A stretch of DNA of 64,000 bases from Clostridium neonatale (lineage in GTDB: Bacteria > Bacillota > Clostridia > Clostridiales > Clostridiaceae), in assembly GCF_001458595.1 (NCBI RefSeq), contig NZ_LN890327.1:611294-675293 (forward strand), given 5' to 3'. Position numbers and translations under genes: made by a program. Within the stretch, counting starts at the first letter, position 1; each line of letters starts with the position of its first letter. Shown in pieces: positions 35,272 through 43,625 of the stretch. A model generated the notes under the pieces. That model ran no database searches. It saw only the letters and a program-made list of their open reading frames with translations, and was not told the origin of the DNA.

Positions 35272-35553
35272 ATGTTAAATGAAAAGAAGAAATTGTTAAT
35301 AGATGAAGCTGATAAGCAAGTTAAGGTATTGAAAAATTTAAAAAAGTGGCTTAGAAACTTTATGGGATTTTCAACTATAGGTTTAGTTATAGCTTGTTGG
35401 GGAATTCAAGGAACTACATTACAATTTGCTTTTGGAGTTATAGGAATAATTATTATGATTGTGTGTACAATTTCATCAATAATTATTAATATGGGAATAA
35501 AAAATGGCGAAAAGAATGTAAAAAAAATTTTAAAAATAGTAGGACAACTATAA
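35272..35553 (+). CDS. Small two-TM membrane protein at the end of the PTS operon
   Basis: 93 residues: a charged amphipathic N-terminal helix (EKKKLLIDEADKQVKVLKNL), two hydrophobic helices (FMGFSTIGLVIACWGI and FAFGVIGIIIMIVCTISSII), and a basic C-tail. I do not recognise the family. It sits 33 bp after EIID and before the operon terminator, with a GGAGG-containing ribosome region, so it is probably co-expressed with the PTS. A regulatory or assembly role is speculative. Confidence 0.7.
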   Translation: MLNEKKKLLIDEADKQVKVLKNLKKWLRNFMGFSTIGLVIACWGIQGTTLQFAFGVIGIIIMIVCTISSIIINMGIKNGEKNVKKILKIVGQL

Positions 35554-35576
35554 ATATAATATGAATTTTATTTATG

Positions 35577-35617
35577 AGACTATGTTTTAGTAAATAGACT
35601 AAAACATAGTCTATTTT
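35577..35617 (+). terminator. Intrinsic terminator of the mannose-family PTS operon
   Basis: Perfect 15-bp stem AGACTATGTTTTAGT and complement with a 6-nt loop, followed by ATTTTTAT. Confidence 0.88.
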
Positions 35618-35865
35618 TATTCTTTAGGAAATTATATTATCTTTTAATATGTGGATAACTTAATTTGTAATTTAGAAGAAGATAAAAGAAAAGTTTCCTA
35701 AAGAATAAAATATATGCGCCTGGACTTTTCTTCGGCAAGTTCAGAAAATCCAGAATGCGCTAAAAAAATCGACGGCTCATAATAACTTTAATTAAAGTTA
35801 TTGACTGTTAATGTATTTATTTCTTTGAGAGGAAAAAGTTAGGAAGTCGCCTTGGCGATTTTTTT
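35618..35865 (+). other. Structured intergenic element (candidate regulatory RNA or mobile repeat)
   Basis: Non-coding stretch with many nested stems. A 14-bp inverted repeat TATTCTTTAGGAAA / TTTCCTAAAGAATA lies at 35618-35631 and 35694-35707. A GC-rich hairpin spans 35716-35760 (GCGC-CTGGA-TTTTC arms). AATAACTTTAATTAAAGTTATT-like symmetry lies near 35780-35801. A TCGC-CTTG-GCGA hairpin with seven T residues ends at 35865. AAAAAAATCG (35762-35771) is exactly complementary to CGATTTTTTT (35856-35865), so the terminator and a long-range stem are mutually exclusive. No known riboswitch class recognised. It is 270 bp before potB. Confidence 0.5.
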
Positions 35866-36136
35866 ATATTAAAAACCTTTCTAGCGAATCTTTATAAAAA
35901 TAATGATTTAATTATATATACTGCTCAATTTTGACAAAATAATTATATTTAAGGGTAAAATTATTTAAATGTTTTTATATTAAATAAAACTAAATTAAAT
36001 TAAAATTTTTAAATATGATAGAAATCTACAAAAAATATTGGCAGGCATTACTTGAAAAGTTTAAAATAAACACGTATTTTAACTTGTAAAATAAAATTAA
36101 TGTTCGTAATATTATTTTAAAGAGGAGATTTAACAA

Positions 36137-36967
36137 ATGAAGAAGAAATGGATTTATTTTCTGTTTATACCATGTTTAATATTGATTTTATACTTCATGA
36201 TAACGCCACTTCTTGGAACAATAATTCCAACTTTTAATGATGATAGCGGTTTTTCATTGAAATTATATACAGATTTCTTTAAAGATGAATATATGATGAA
36301 TATATTTTATAGAACTTTAAAAATATCATTAGTATCTTCAATCATATGTATGATTATAGGAGTACCAGTTTCATATTACATATCAAGAACATCTCAAAAG
36401 TTTAGAGGTTTATTTATAGCTTTAACTGTTTTCCCAATATTAACAAACTCAGTTGTTAGATCATTTGCATGGATGAGTATACTTGGAAAAAATGGAGTTA
36501 TAAATAACATATTATTAAAGCTAAATTTAATTAATGAACCATTATCTTTGTTATATACTGAAGGCGCAATAATAATTGGTACAGTATATATATTCTTACC
36601 ACTAATGATTATTTCACTAATAGGTGTTATGGAAAATATAGAAAAAGATTTATTAGAAGCAGCTGAAAGTTTAGGTGCAAATAAAGTTACAGCTTTCTTT
36701 AAAGTAGTATTTCCATTAAGTTTACCAGGATTAATTGTTGGAACAGTTTTAGTATTTACAGGTTCTTTAACTGCATATACTACGCCACAATTATTAGGAG
36801 GAAATAAAAATACTGTTTTAGCAACTCTTATATATCAAAAGACAATGACTCTTGGTGACTGGCAAGGAGCAGCAGTAGTAGCAACTATAATGATAGTTAC
36901 AACTCTTATAGTTATTAAAGGAATTAATTTCTTAGCATCAAAAATGGATAAGAGAGGTGTTTCATAA
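36137..36967 (+). CDS. potB: Spermidine/putrescine-type ABC transporter permease
   Basis: 276 residues with six TM helices and the inner-membrane coupling motif region LLEAAESLGANKVTAFFKVV then PLSLPGLIVG. The order of neighbours (permease, permease, ATPase, binding protein) and FPILTNSVVRSFAWMSILG match PotB-type permeases. Ribosome site AGAGGAG. First gene of the operon. Polyamine uptake is the family assignment; related systems move other cationic amines. Confidence 0.9.
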   Translation: MKKKWIYFLFIPCLILILYFMITPLLGTIIPTFNDDSGFSLKLYTDFFKDEYMMNIFYRTLKISLVSSIICMIIGVPVSYYISRTSQKFRGLFIALTVFPILTNSVVRSFAWMSILGKNGVINNILLKLNLINEPLSLLYTEGAIIIGTVYIFLPLMIISLIGVMENIEKDLLEAAESLGANKVTAFFKVVFPLSLPGLIVGTVLVFTGSLTAYTTPQLLGGNKNTVLATLIYQKTMTLGDWQGAAVVATIMIVTTLIVIKGINFLASKMDKRGVS

Positions 36968-36968
36968 T

Positions 36969-37751
36969 ATGAAAAAAGGGAAATTATTAAGTATTTTCGT
37001 TGTATTAGTATATATTTTCTTATTTGCTCCACTAGTTATAATAGCTATGACAAGTATAGGAACAGAAAATTACATAGCATTTCCACCTAAAGGTTTTTCA
37101 ATAAAGTGGTTTTTAAATGTATTTAATTCAGATAGTTTTATGAGCAGTATGGGCATTAGTTTTACTATATCAGGTATATCAACATTAATAGCGCTTATTA
37201 TAGGTGTTCCTGCAGCTTATGGTTTAAGCAGGGGAAGCTTCAAAGGAAAAAGTGCTTTAAAAAGTTTTTTCTTTTCACCACTTATAGTTCCAGGAATAGT
37301 TGTAGGTTTTTCCTTATTCCAATTTCTTATTGTAAAGCTAGGATTACCAATATATCTTAGTTTATTTATAGGTCATACATTAGTAATAGTGCCTTATATT
37401 ATAAGGGTTGTAGGTTCTAGTTTAGAAGGAGTAGACTACTCTATTGAAGAAGCAGCTGTAAGCCTTGGATGTACTAAGGTTCAGTCATTCTTTAAAGTAG
37501 TAATTCCTAATATAACATCAGGAATAATTGCATCATTTATGTTAGCTTTTATTAACTCATTTAATAATGTACCAGTATCAATGTTTTTGACAGGACCTGG
37601 AGTTAGCACACTGCCAATAACAATGATGAATTATGTGGAATATAATTATGACCCAACAGTTTCAGCGTTATCAGTATTATTAATGATAATAACTATTGGA
37701 GTTATGTTTGTAGCAGAAAAGACTTTAGGTCTAGGTAAATTTGTAGCATAA
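36969..37751 (+). CDS. potC: Spermidine/putrescine-type ABC transporter permease
   Basis: 260 residues from ATG 36969, one base after the potB stop and preceded by AGAGAGGTG. Six TM helices. The coupling motif is SIEEAAVSLGCTKVQSFFKV. The N-terminal loop (YIAFPPKGFSIKWFLNVFNS) is typical of PotC. Forms the channel with PotB. Confidence 0.9.
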   Translation: MKKGKLLSIFVVLVYIFLFAPLVIIAMTSIGTENYIAFPPKGFSIKWFLNVFNSDSFMSSMGISFTISGISTLIALIIGVPAAYGLSRGSFKGKSALKSFFFSPLIVPGIVVGFSLFQFLIVKLGLPIYLSLFIGHTLVIVPYIIRVVGSSLEGVDYSIEEAAVSLGCTKVQSFFKVVIPNITSGIIASFMLAFINSFNNVPVSMFLTGPGVSTLPITMMNYVEYNYDPTVSALSVLLMIITIGVMFVAEKTLGLGKFVA

Positions 37752-37779
37752 AAATAAGCTAAAATTACGGAGGATGAAA

Positions 37780-38811
37780 ATGGATTTAATTAAGTTAGAA
37801 AATATAGATGTATCATATGATGGCAAAAATAATATACTTGAAAACCTGAATTTAAAAATAAAAAAGGGAGAACTTGTTTCGCTTTTAGGACCAAGTGGAT
37901 GCGGAAAAACAACAACTTTAAGAGTCGTAGCAGGATTCATAGAGCCAACTGGTGGTAAATTCATGTTAGATAATGAAGACTATACAAAGATGCCTGTACA
38001 TAAAAGAAACTTTGGATTGGTATTTCAAAGCTATGCATTATTTCCACACTTAACAGTTGAAGAAAATGTTGCATTTGGATTAAAGATGAAGAAGATGAGT
38101 AAAGATGAAATAAATAAAAAGGTTTCTGAAATGCTTGAAGTAGTTGATATGAGTCACTTAGCTAAAAGATATCCGAAGGAATTATCAGGAGGACAAAGAC
38201 AAAGAGTTGCTATAGCAAGGGCCTTAGTTATAGAACCAAGTTTATTACTTTTAGATGAGCCTTTAAGTAATTTAGATGCAAAATTAAGATTAAAAATGAG
38301 AGTTGAAATAAGAAAACTTCAACAAAAGCTTGGAATAACAACTTTATTTGTAACTCATGATCAGGAAGAATGTTTTTCAATATCAGATAGAGTCGCAGTA
38401 CTTAACAAAGGTGTAATAGAGCAATTTGATACACCGGAAAATATATATTCAAATCCAAGTACAGAATTTGTAGCAAGGTTTGTAGGGTTTGAAAATTTCA
38501 TAAACTTAAGCAGGATTTCAGATAATGTTTATAAAGATGAATCTGGAGTAATATTTAATGTAAATAAAGGCAATACAAAAGAAAAAGTAAAAGGTACAAT
38601 AAGACCCGATGATATTAAGATAGTTGATTCTAAAAAAGAAAACACTATTGAAGGAACTATATTAATAAGAACATTCCTTGGAAAGTCTTATCAGTATGAA
38701 GTTGAAACTTCAATTGGAAATATCATAGTTAATGGTGAAAACACAGCTGTTTATGATAAAGGGGACAAAATAACATTAGAATTACCAAGTAATAAAATAG
38801 TATTAGTATAA
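37780..38811 (+). CDS. potA: Spermidine/putrescine-type ABC transporter ATP-binding protein
   Basis: 343 residues. I chose ATG 37780, six bases after GGAGG, because the first in-frame ATG (37774) abuts that ribosome site. Walker A GPSGCGKTT, Q-loop LVFQSYALFPH, signature LSGGQRQRV, Walker B LLLLDEPLSNLDAK and switch His in VTHDQEE. A C-terminal TOBE domain (~residues 260-343) is present (GTIRPDDIKIV). The complete PotA/MalK-like architecture drives the PotBC channel. Confidence 0.92.
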   Translation: MDLIKLENIDVSYDGKNNILENLNLKIKKGELVSLLGPSGCGKTTTLRVVAGFIEPTGGKFMLDNEDYTKMPVHKRNFGLVFQSYALFPHLTVEENVAFGLKMKKMSKDEINKKVSEMLEVVDMSHLAKRYPKELSGGQRQRVAIARALVIEPSLLLLDEPLSNLDAKLRLKMRVEIRKLQQKLGITTLFVTHDQEECFSISDRVAVLNKGVIEQFDTPENIYSNPSTEFVARFVGFENFINLSRISDNVYKDESGVIFNVNKGNTKEKVKGTIRPDDIKIVDSKKENTIEGTILIRTFLGKSYQYEVETSIGNIIVNGENTAVYDKGDKITLELPSNKIVLV

Positions 38812-38838
38812 TAAGTCTATATAATGGAGGAATTACAA

Positions 38839-39885
38839 ATGATAAAGAAGAGTTTAGCAGCAATATTATTAGGAACATTAACTTTAACAACATTAGTAGG
38901 ATGTGGCAACGCATCATCAAATGAATCTGGAAAGAAACTTGTTATATCAACATGGGGATTAAGTGAAGACTTATTAAATGAAAATGTATTTAAGCCTTTT
39001 GAAGAAAAGTATGGAGTGGATGTAGTTTTAGAAATAGGAAACAACTCAGAAAGATTAACTAAGCTTCAAAACAATCCAAACTCAAATGTAGATTTAATAT
39101 ACCTTGCAGAATCATTTGCTGAACAAGGAATAGAAGCAGGATTATTTGAAGAAATAGATTACTCAAAGGTTTCTAATGCAGAGCTTTTAAATGAAAAAGC
39201 ACAAACAACTGTAGAAAGAGGATTTGGTCCTGCTTATACATTAAATAGTATAGGAATTGTTGTTGATCCTTCAGCAGGAGTAGAAATTAATTCATTTGAG
39301 GATTTATGGAAACCAGAACTTGCAGGTAAGATTGCAATACCAGATATAACAACAACTAATGGTCCTGCAATTGTTGCCATGGCATCAGAAAAAGCTGGAG
39401 TAGATTTAGAAAGTGATAATGGAGCAGCTGCATTTAAAGAGTTAGAAGCGTTAAAGCCAAACGTAGTTAAAACATATAGCAAATCATCAGACCTTGCAAA
39501 CATGTTCTCAAGTGGTGAAATAGTAGCAGCTGTATCAGCAAATTTTGCTTATGAAACAATTGCTAAAGCAAAACCTGAAGTAAAATATGTAGTACCAGAA
39601 AGCGGAACATACTTAAACTTTAATACTATAAATATAAACAAGAATTCAAAAAATAAAGATTTAGCATATGAATTTATAAATTATGCATTAAGTGAAGAAG
39701 TTCAAGCAAGGGCAGCTAAAGCTTTAAGTGAATCACCAGTAAATACAAAAGTAGAATTAACTGATGAAGAAGCTAAAAATTTAACTTATGGATCAGTTGT
39801 TGATAATGCAAAAGTACTAAACTTTGAATACATTAATTCGCAAATGAGTACTTGGTTAGATACTTGGAATAGAATAATGAACTAA
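38839..39885 (+). CDS. potD: Spermidine/putrescine-type substrate-binding lipoprotein
   Basis: 348 residues from ATG 38839, eight bases after GGAGG. The lipobox is TTLVGCGNASS. PotD-like SBP_bac_8 fold: NVFKPFEEKYGVDVVLEIGN, VDLIYLAESFAEQGIEAGLF, YALSEEVQARAAKALSESPV. The ligand is probably a polyamine or related amine, though residues equivalent to the E. coli PotD acidic box cannot be mapped by eye. Last gene of the transporter operon. Confidence 0.88.
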   Translation: MIKKSLAAILLGTLTLTTLVGCGNASSNESGKKLVISTWGLSEDLLNENVFKPFEEKYGVDVVLEIGNNSERLTKLQNNPNSNVDLIYLAESFAEQGIEAGLFEEIDYSKVSNAELLNEKAQTTVERGFGPAYTLNSIGIVVDPSAGVEINSFEDLWKPELAGKIAIPDITTTNGPAIVAMASEKAGVDLESDNGAAAFKELEALKPNVVKTYSKSSDLANMFSSGEIVAAVSANFAYETIAKAKPEVKYVVPESGTYLNFNTININKNSKNKDLAYEFINYALSEEVQARAAKALSESPVNTKVELTDEEAKNLTYGSVVDNAKVLNFEYINSQMSTWLDTWNRIMN

Positions 39886-40171
39886 TTTAAAGGAAATAAT
39901 ATAGTTTTACTGTCTAAATAATACAAAGATAAATAAAGGGTGTTTGCAGAAAGCGATGCAGGCAGCTTTTATTTAATTTTAAAAACGGTATTATTAGATT
40001 AATTAATAATAATTATATAGAATTAAATATAATGGCTTGAATTATAAATGAACAAATAAAGATAACAGCTAGTATAATTATTTAAGAAACTTAGTTGCAA
40101 TTTTAGTTTTAATTGTGAAGTAGCGCTTTAAAGATATTAGGTGGTATAAATTAAAGAAAGGATTTTATTAT

Positions 40172-41488
40172 ATGAAAAATATAAAAGCAGTAGAAAATGT
40201 AACAATACTAACTATGAATGAAAATAGAGATATTATAGAAAATGGTGTTGTAGTAATAGGAGATGACAAAATATTAGAAGTAGGAAATAATGAAATAAGA
40301 GAAAAATATAAAGAAGCTGAAGTTATAGATGGTGATGAAGGAATACTTATTCCAGGAATGGTTAATTGTCATACTCATGCATCTATGATTCCATTTAGAA
40401 GCTTAGCTGATGATTATAAAGATAGATTAAAAAGATATTTATTTCCATTAGAGCAAAAGCTAGTTAATAAAGAATTAGTGTATATAGGTGCAAAATATGC
40501 AATATGTGAAATGCTGTTAGGGGGAGTAACAACATTTTGCGATATGTATTACTTTGAAGATGAAGTTGCAAAGGCATCAAAGGAATTAAACATTAGGGGA
40601 GTATTATGTGAATCAGTTATAAATTTTCCTGCCCCAGATTCAAAAGAGCCTTTTGGTGGACTAGAGTATTCAAAAGAATTTATAGAAAAATGGATAGATG
40701 ATTCTTTAATAATACCAGGCATTGCGCCACATGCTCCATATACTAATGATGATGAATCATTAAAAAAAGCTTATGAATTAAGCAAAAAATATAATGTACC
40801 ATTAACTATGCATGTAGCTGAAATGGATTATGAGTATGATAAGTATGTAAAAGAATATAATTTAACACCAGTTCAATATCTCGATAAATTAGGAATATTA
40901 GATGAAAATTTTATAGCAGCCCACAGTGTATTAGTTAATGATGAAGATATAAATATTTTAAAAGAGAGAGGAGTTAAAGTATCTCATAATATTGGCGCAA
41001 ATGCAAAGGGTGCAAAAGGGGTAGCTCCTATTTTAAAAATGAGAGAAGAAGGGATAAATATAGGACTTGGAAGTGATGGCCCTATGAGTGGAAATACAAT
41101 AGATATAATTACTCAAATGAATTTAGTTGGAAAGATACATAAATTATTTTCAAATGATAGGTCAGTGCTTCCATCAGTAGAGTTAGTTGAAATGGCAACA
41201 ATGGGTGGGGCGAAAGTCCTTGGATTAGATAAAAAGATTGGTTCAATAGAAAAAGGGAAAAAAGCTGATTTAGTATTAATAGAAACTCAATCAGTAAATA
41301 TGCAGCCAATATATGATTACTATGCATCTATAGTATATTCTGCTAATCCAGCAAATGTTGATACTGTGCTAGTGGATGGTAAAATTGTTGTAAGAAATAA
41401 GAAATTAGTCAGCGGAGATTTAAATTTTATAAGAAATGAATTAATTGGATTAAAGAAAAAGATATATGATGTTGCTAAGAATTTATAG
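40172..41488 (+). CDS. Amidohydrolase, MTA/SAH-deaminase-like (TRZ/ATZ family)
   Basis: 438 residues. Metal-binding pattern of the cyclic-deaminase branch: MVNCHTHASMIPFRSLADD, IAPHAPYTND, MHVAEMDYEYDKYVKEYN, AAHSVLVND and GLGSDGPMSGNTIDI, with a C-terminal composite domain (SIEKGKKADLVLIETQS). This best fits 5'-methylthioadenosine/S-adenosylhomocysteine deaminases; guanine- or cytosine-deaminase-like activity remains possible. MTA is a by-product of spermidine synthesis, so its position 290 bp after a polyamine transporter is suggestive. Ribosome site AAAGGA. The bile salt hydrolase gene follows 64 bp later without a terminator. Confidence 0.85.
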   Translation: MKNIKAVENVTILTMNENRDIIENGVVVIGDDKILEVGNNEIREKYKEAEVIDGDEGILIPGMVNCHTHASMIPFRSLADDYKDRLKRYLFPLEQKLVNKELVYIGAKYAICEMLLGGVTTFCDMYYFEDEVAKASKELNIRGVLCESVINFPAPDSKEPFGGLEYSKEFIEKWIDDSLIIPGIAPHAPYTNDDESLKKAYELSKKYNVPLTMHVAEMDYEYDKYVKEYNLTPVQYLDKLGILDENFIAAHSVLVNDEDINILKERGVKVSHNIGANAKGAKGVAPILKMREEGINIGLGSDGPMSGNTIDIITQMNLVGKIHKLFSNDRSVLPSVELVEMATMGGAKVLGLDKKIGSIEKGKKADLVLIETQSVNMQPIYDYYASIVYSANPANVDTVLVDGKIVVRNKKLVSGDLNFIRNELIGLKKKIYDVAKNL

Positions 41489-41552
41489 ATGAATAAATTT
41501 TATTTTATTAGATTAAAATAATAAATATATAAATTATTCGGAGGAAAGTAGT

Positions 41553-42542
41553 ATGTGTACAGCATTAGCATTAGAAACAAAAGATGGATATAACCTATTT
41601 GGCAGGAATATGGATATAGAATATTCATTTAATCAATCGATACATTTAGTACCTAGAAAATTTGCTTATAAAGATAATGTAACAGGTGAAATGAAAAAAA
41701 CTAAATATGCAATAATAGGCATGGGAACTTTATTTGAAGGGTATCCAGCATTTGCAGATGGATTAAATGAAAAAGGATTAGCTTGTGCAGGATTAAACTT
41801 TCCTGGATATGCTTATTATGAGGATAAAGTAATCCCTAATAAAATAAATTTAGCACCATATGATTTAATACTTTGGATATTATCTAATTTTGAAACTGTA
41901 GATGAGGTTAGAAAAGAAATTAAAAATGTAAATATAGTTAAAAAGCCATTTAATGAATTTACTCCATTACCAACTCTCCATTGGATGGTATCAGATAAAG
42001 ATGGAAATTCTATAGTAATAGAAAAAACAAAAGAGAAATTGAGTGTTTACGAAAATAAAGTTGGAGTTTTAACTAATTCTCCAACATTTGACTGGCATAT
42101 AACTAATTTAAGACAGTATATGGGCATTAGTTCACTTCAGCCAGAAAATACAGTATGGAATAATCAAGAATTAACTCCTTTAGGGCAAGGTTTGGGCTCT
42201 ATGGGGATACCTGGGGATTTTTCTACGGTATCTAGATTTGTGAGAACAGCATTTTTTAAATCTAGAATTAATACAGTTAGTGATTTAGAACGTGGAATAA
42301 TTGAGTTTTTTCATATATTGAATAATGTAGCTATGGTAAATGGTGCCGTAAGGACCCAAAAAGGGAAAAATGATATAACTCTTTATACTTCATGCATGTG
42401 TCAGCAGAAAGGAATTTATTATTATAATACATATTATAATAATAGAATAAATGCAATAGATATGAATAAAGAATATTTAGATGCGAAAGAAATAAAAATA
42501 TTCAATTATAGGGATACTCTAGACATCAATTATGAAAATTAG
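41553..42542 (+). CDS. bsh: Choloylglycine hydrolase (conjugated bile salt hydrolase)
   Basis: 329 residues, a typical bile-salt-hydrolase length. N-terminal nucleophile enzyme: Cys2 becomes the N-terminal nucleophile after Met removal. Canonical active-site positions all agree without gaps: Cys2, Arg18, Asp21 (FGRNMD), Asn82 (GLNFPGY), Asn175 (GVLTNSPTFDWH) and Arg228 (STVSRF). It removes glycine or taurine from bile salts; penicillin V acylase is the main alternative, less likely given Asn82. No signal peptide, so cytoplasmic. Ribosome site GGAGG. A good terminator follows. Suggests exposure to a gut environment. Confidence 0.92.
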   Translation: MCTALALETKDGYNLFGRNMDIEYSFNQSIHLVPRKFAYKDNVTGEMKKTKYAIIGMGTLFEGYPAFADGLNEKGLACAGLNFPGYAYYEDKVIPNKINLAPYDLILWILSNFETVDEVRKEIKNVNIVKKPFNEFTPLPTLHWMVSDKDGNSIVIEKTKEKLSVYENKVGVLTNSPTFDWHITNLRQYMGISSLQPENTVWNNQELTPLGQGLGSMGIPGDFSTVSRFVRTAFFKSRINTVSDLERGIIEFFHILNNVAMVNGAVRTQKGKNDITLYTSCMCQQKGIYYYNTYYNNRINAIDMNKEYLDAKEIKIFNYRDTLDINYEN

Positions 42543-42600
42543 AATATATTGAAAATTGAATTTAAAAATAGTAAATATTTTGTTTGTACTATATAATTGA

Positions 42601-42642
42601 ATAACTTCAGGCCTAATAATATTGGGCTGAAGTTATTTTATT
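42601..42642 (+). terminator. Intrinsic terminator
   Basis: 13-bp stem ATAACTTCAGGCC / GGGCTGAAGTTAT with one mismatch, then TTTTATTTT. Ends the amidohydrolase-bsh unit; may also serve the converging cold-shock gene. Confidence 0.82.
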
Positions 42643-42693
42643 TTAATTAATAAAATTAATTAAGTATTATGTTTAAACGATTCTTTTATAAAG

Positions 42694-42903
42694 CTATAAT
42701 TTTTGTATATTTATAGCCATTGGACCACGCTGACCATCTTGTATATCTAAGCTTACATTTTCTCCTTCATGTAAATCTTTTTCAGGTCCTTTTTCTTTAA
42801 TTTGTGAGTGATGTGCAAAAACATCTTTTCCATCATTGCATGAAATAAATCCATAGCCCTTTTCTTTATTATACCATTTAACAATACCAGTTATATTAGA
42901 CAT
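42694..42903 (-). CDS. Cold-shock domain protein (CspA family)
   Basis: 69 residues, one cold-shock domain. RNA-binding motifs RNP1 KGYGFISC and RNP2 DVFAHHSQI are present, the latter with His-His in place of the common VHFS. Start MSNITGIVKWYNKEKGYGF. Acts as an RNA chaperone. Ribosome site AAGGAGAT. The next gene upstream on the same strand is a 48-residue ORF and may be co-transcribed with it. Confidence 0.93.
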   Translation of the reverse strand: MSNITGIVKWYNKEKGYGFISCNDGKDVFAHHSQIKEKGPEKDLHEGENVSLDIQDGQRGPMAINIQKL

Positions 42904-42926
42904 ATATATTATCTCCTTTAAATATT

Positions 42927-43073
42927 TTATTTATAAGTAGTACCTGTAGAAGGTTCAGCTTCTCCATAAGGACTTTTTTCATGTGCCTTATTCTTTATAT
43001 TTTTGCTATATTTTGGTGATGCAGGATCTGAAAAAGTAACATCTACATTAGACTGAATATTTTTATCGCTCAT
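42927..43073 (-). CDS. Small hypothetical protein, 48 residues
   Basis: MSDKNIQSNVDVTFSDPASP, then a Lys-rich stretch and GEAEPSTGTTYK at the end. It has a perfect AAGGAGG ribosome site before the ATG and lies 23 bp upstream of the cold-shock gene on the same strand. Hydrophilic, low complexity and probably disordered. I do not recognise it. Confidence 0.6.
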   Translation of the reverse strand: MSDKNIQSNVDVTFSDPASPKYSKNIKNKAHEKSPYGEAEPSTGTTYK

Positions 43074-43431
43074 AATTTGTATCCTCCTTGAAAAGTATTA
43101 CTATATTAGATTATCCATAATAACGAAATTTATTTAAATTTCAAATTATTTTAAAAAATTAACAAGTACTATGAATAGTTTTTTCTAAAAAAATTACTGA
43201 GAAAATATTAAGTTAGCAAAATGAGTTCTTTGGAATATAAGAATTTAAGAATTTTAGATCTTAAGAACTTAAGAATTTTAGAAGATATATTCTTAAGAAT
43301 ATAAGAATATGCACCCATAAAAAGAGCGGCTATGCTGCAATACGGATCTTTTCTTATTTTATGAGGGTTAGAAGGAATTCTTTTAGAGGAAATACCTACT
43401 CATATACATTCGTAGGTATAAGCGCTTCACA
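43074..43431. other. Intergenic region with AAGAAT-type short repeats
   Basis: No gene. Between 43220 and 43310 are imperfect repeats built on TTAAGAATTTTAGA and TATAAGAATA, forming several overlapping dyads. It leads into the structured repeat at 43432. Confidence 0.5.
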
Positions 43432-43540
43432 CCAAATCGCAGATTTTGGTTCTCTGATTAAGGAAACATATTTATTAGTAGATTAATATGGGATAGAATG
43501 TTAAGTTTGTACCTCACCAAGCAGTATATGCCAAGGAAAC
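43432..43540 (+). repeat. Structured intergenic repeat, copy 1
   Basis: Diverged copy of the element at 54432-54545, same orientation. Shared blocks: TGATTA(A)GGAAACATATTT, AATATNGG, TAAGTTNNTNCNTCACNAAG and TATATGCCA. A hairpin CCAAATCGCAGATTTTGG (43432-43449) precedes the core, and an ATATTTATT/ATTAATAT stem lies within it. Arms differ between copies but still pair, pointing to conserved RNA structure. Confidence 0.6.
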
Positions 43541-43625
43541 TCAGCTAACATTTAAGTAGAAGATAATTTCAAGTAATGATATTATAATAAAAGTAAATAT
43601 TATATAAATTTTAAGGAGCCAGTAA

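Noticed and set aside
35618-35865. tRNA, T-box, c-di-GMP, purine or guanidine riboswitch
   Set aside because: None of the conserved blocks of those classes are present; left as an unclassified structured element.
43215-43312. AAGAAT-rich short repeats as a CRISPR array or VNTR
   Set aside because: Units are irregular and overlapping, without constant spacing or unique spacers.
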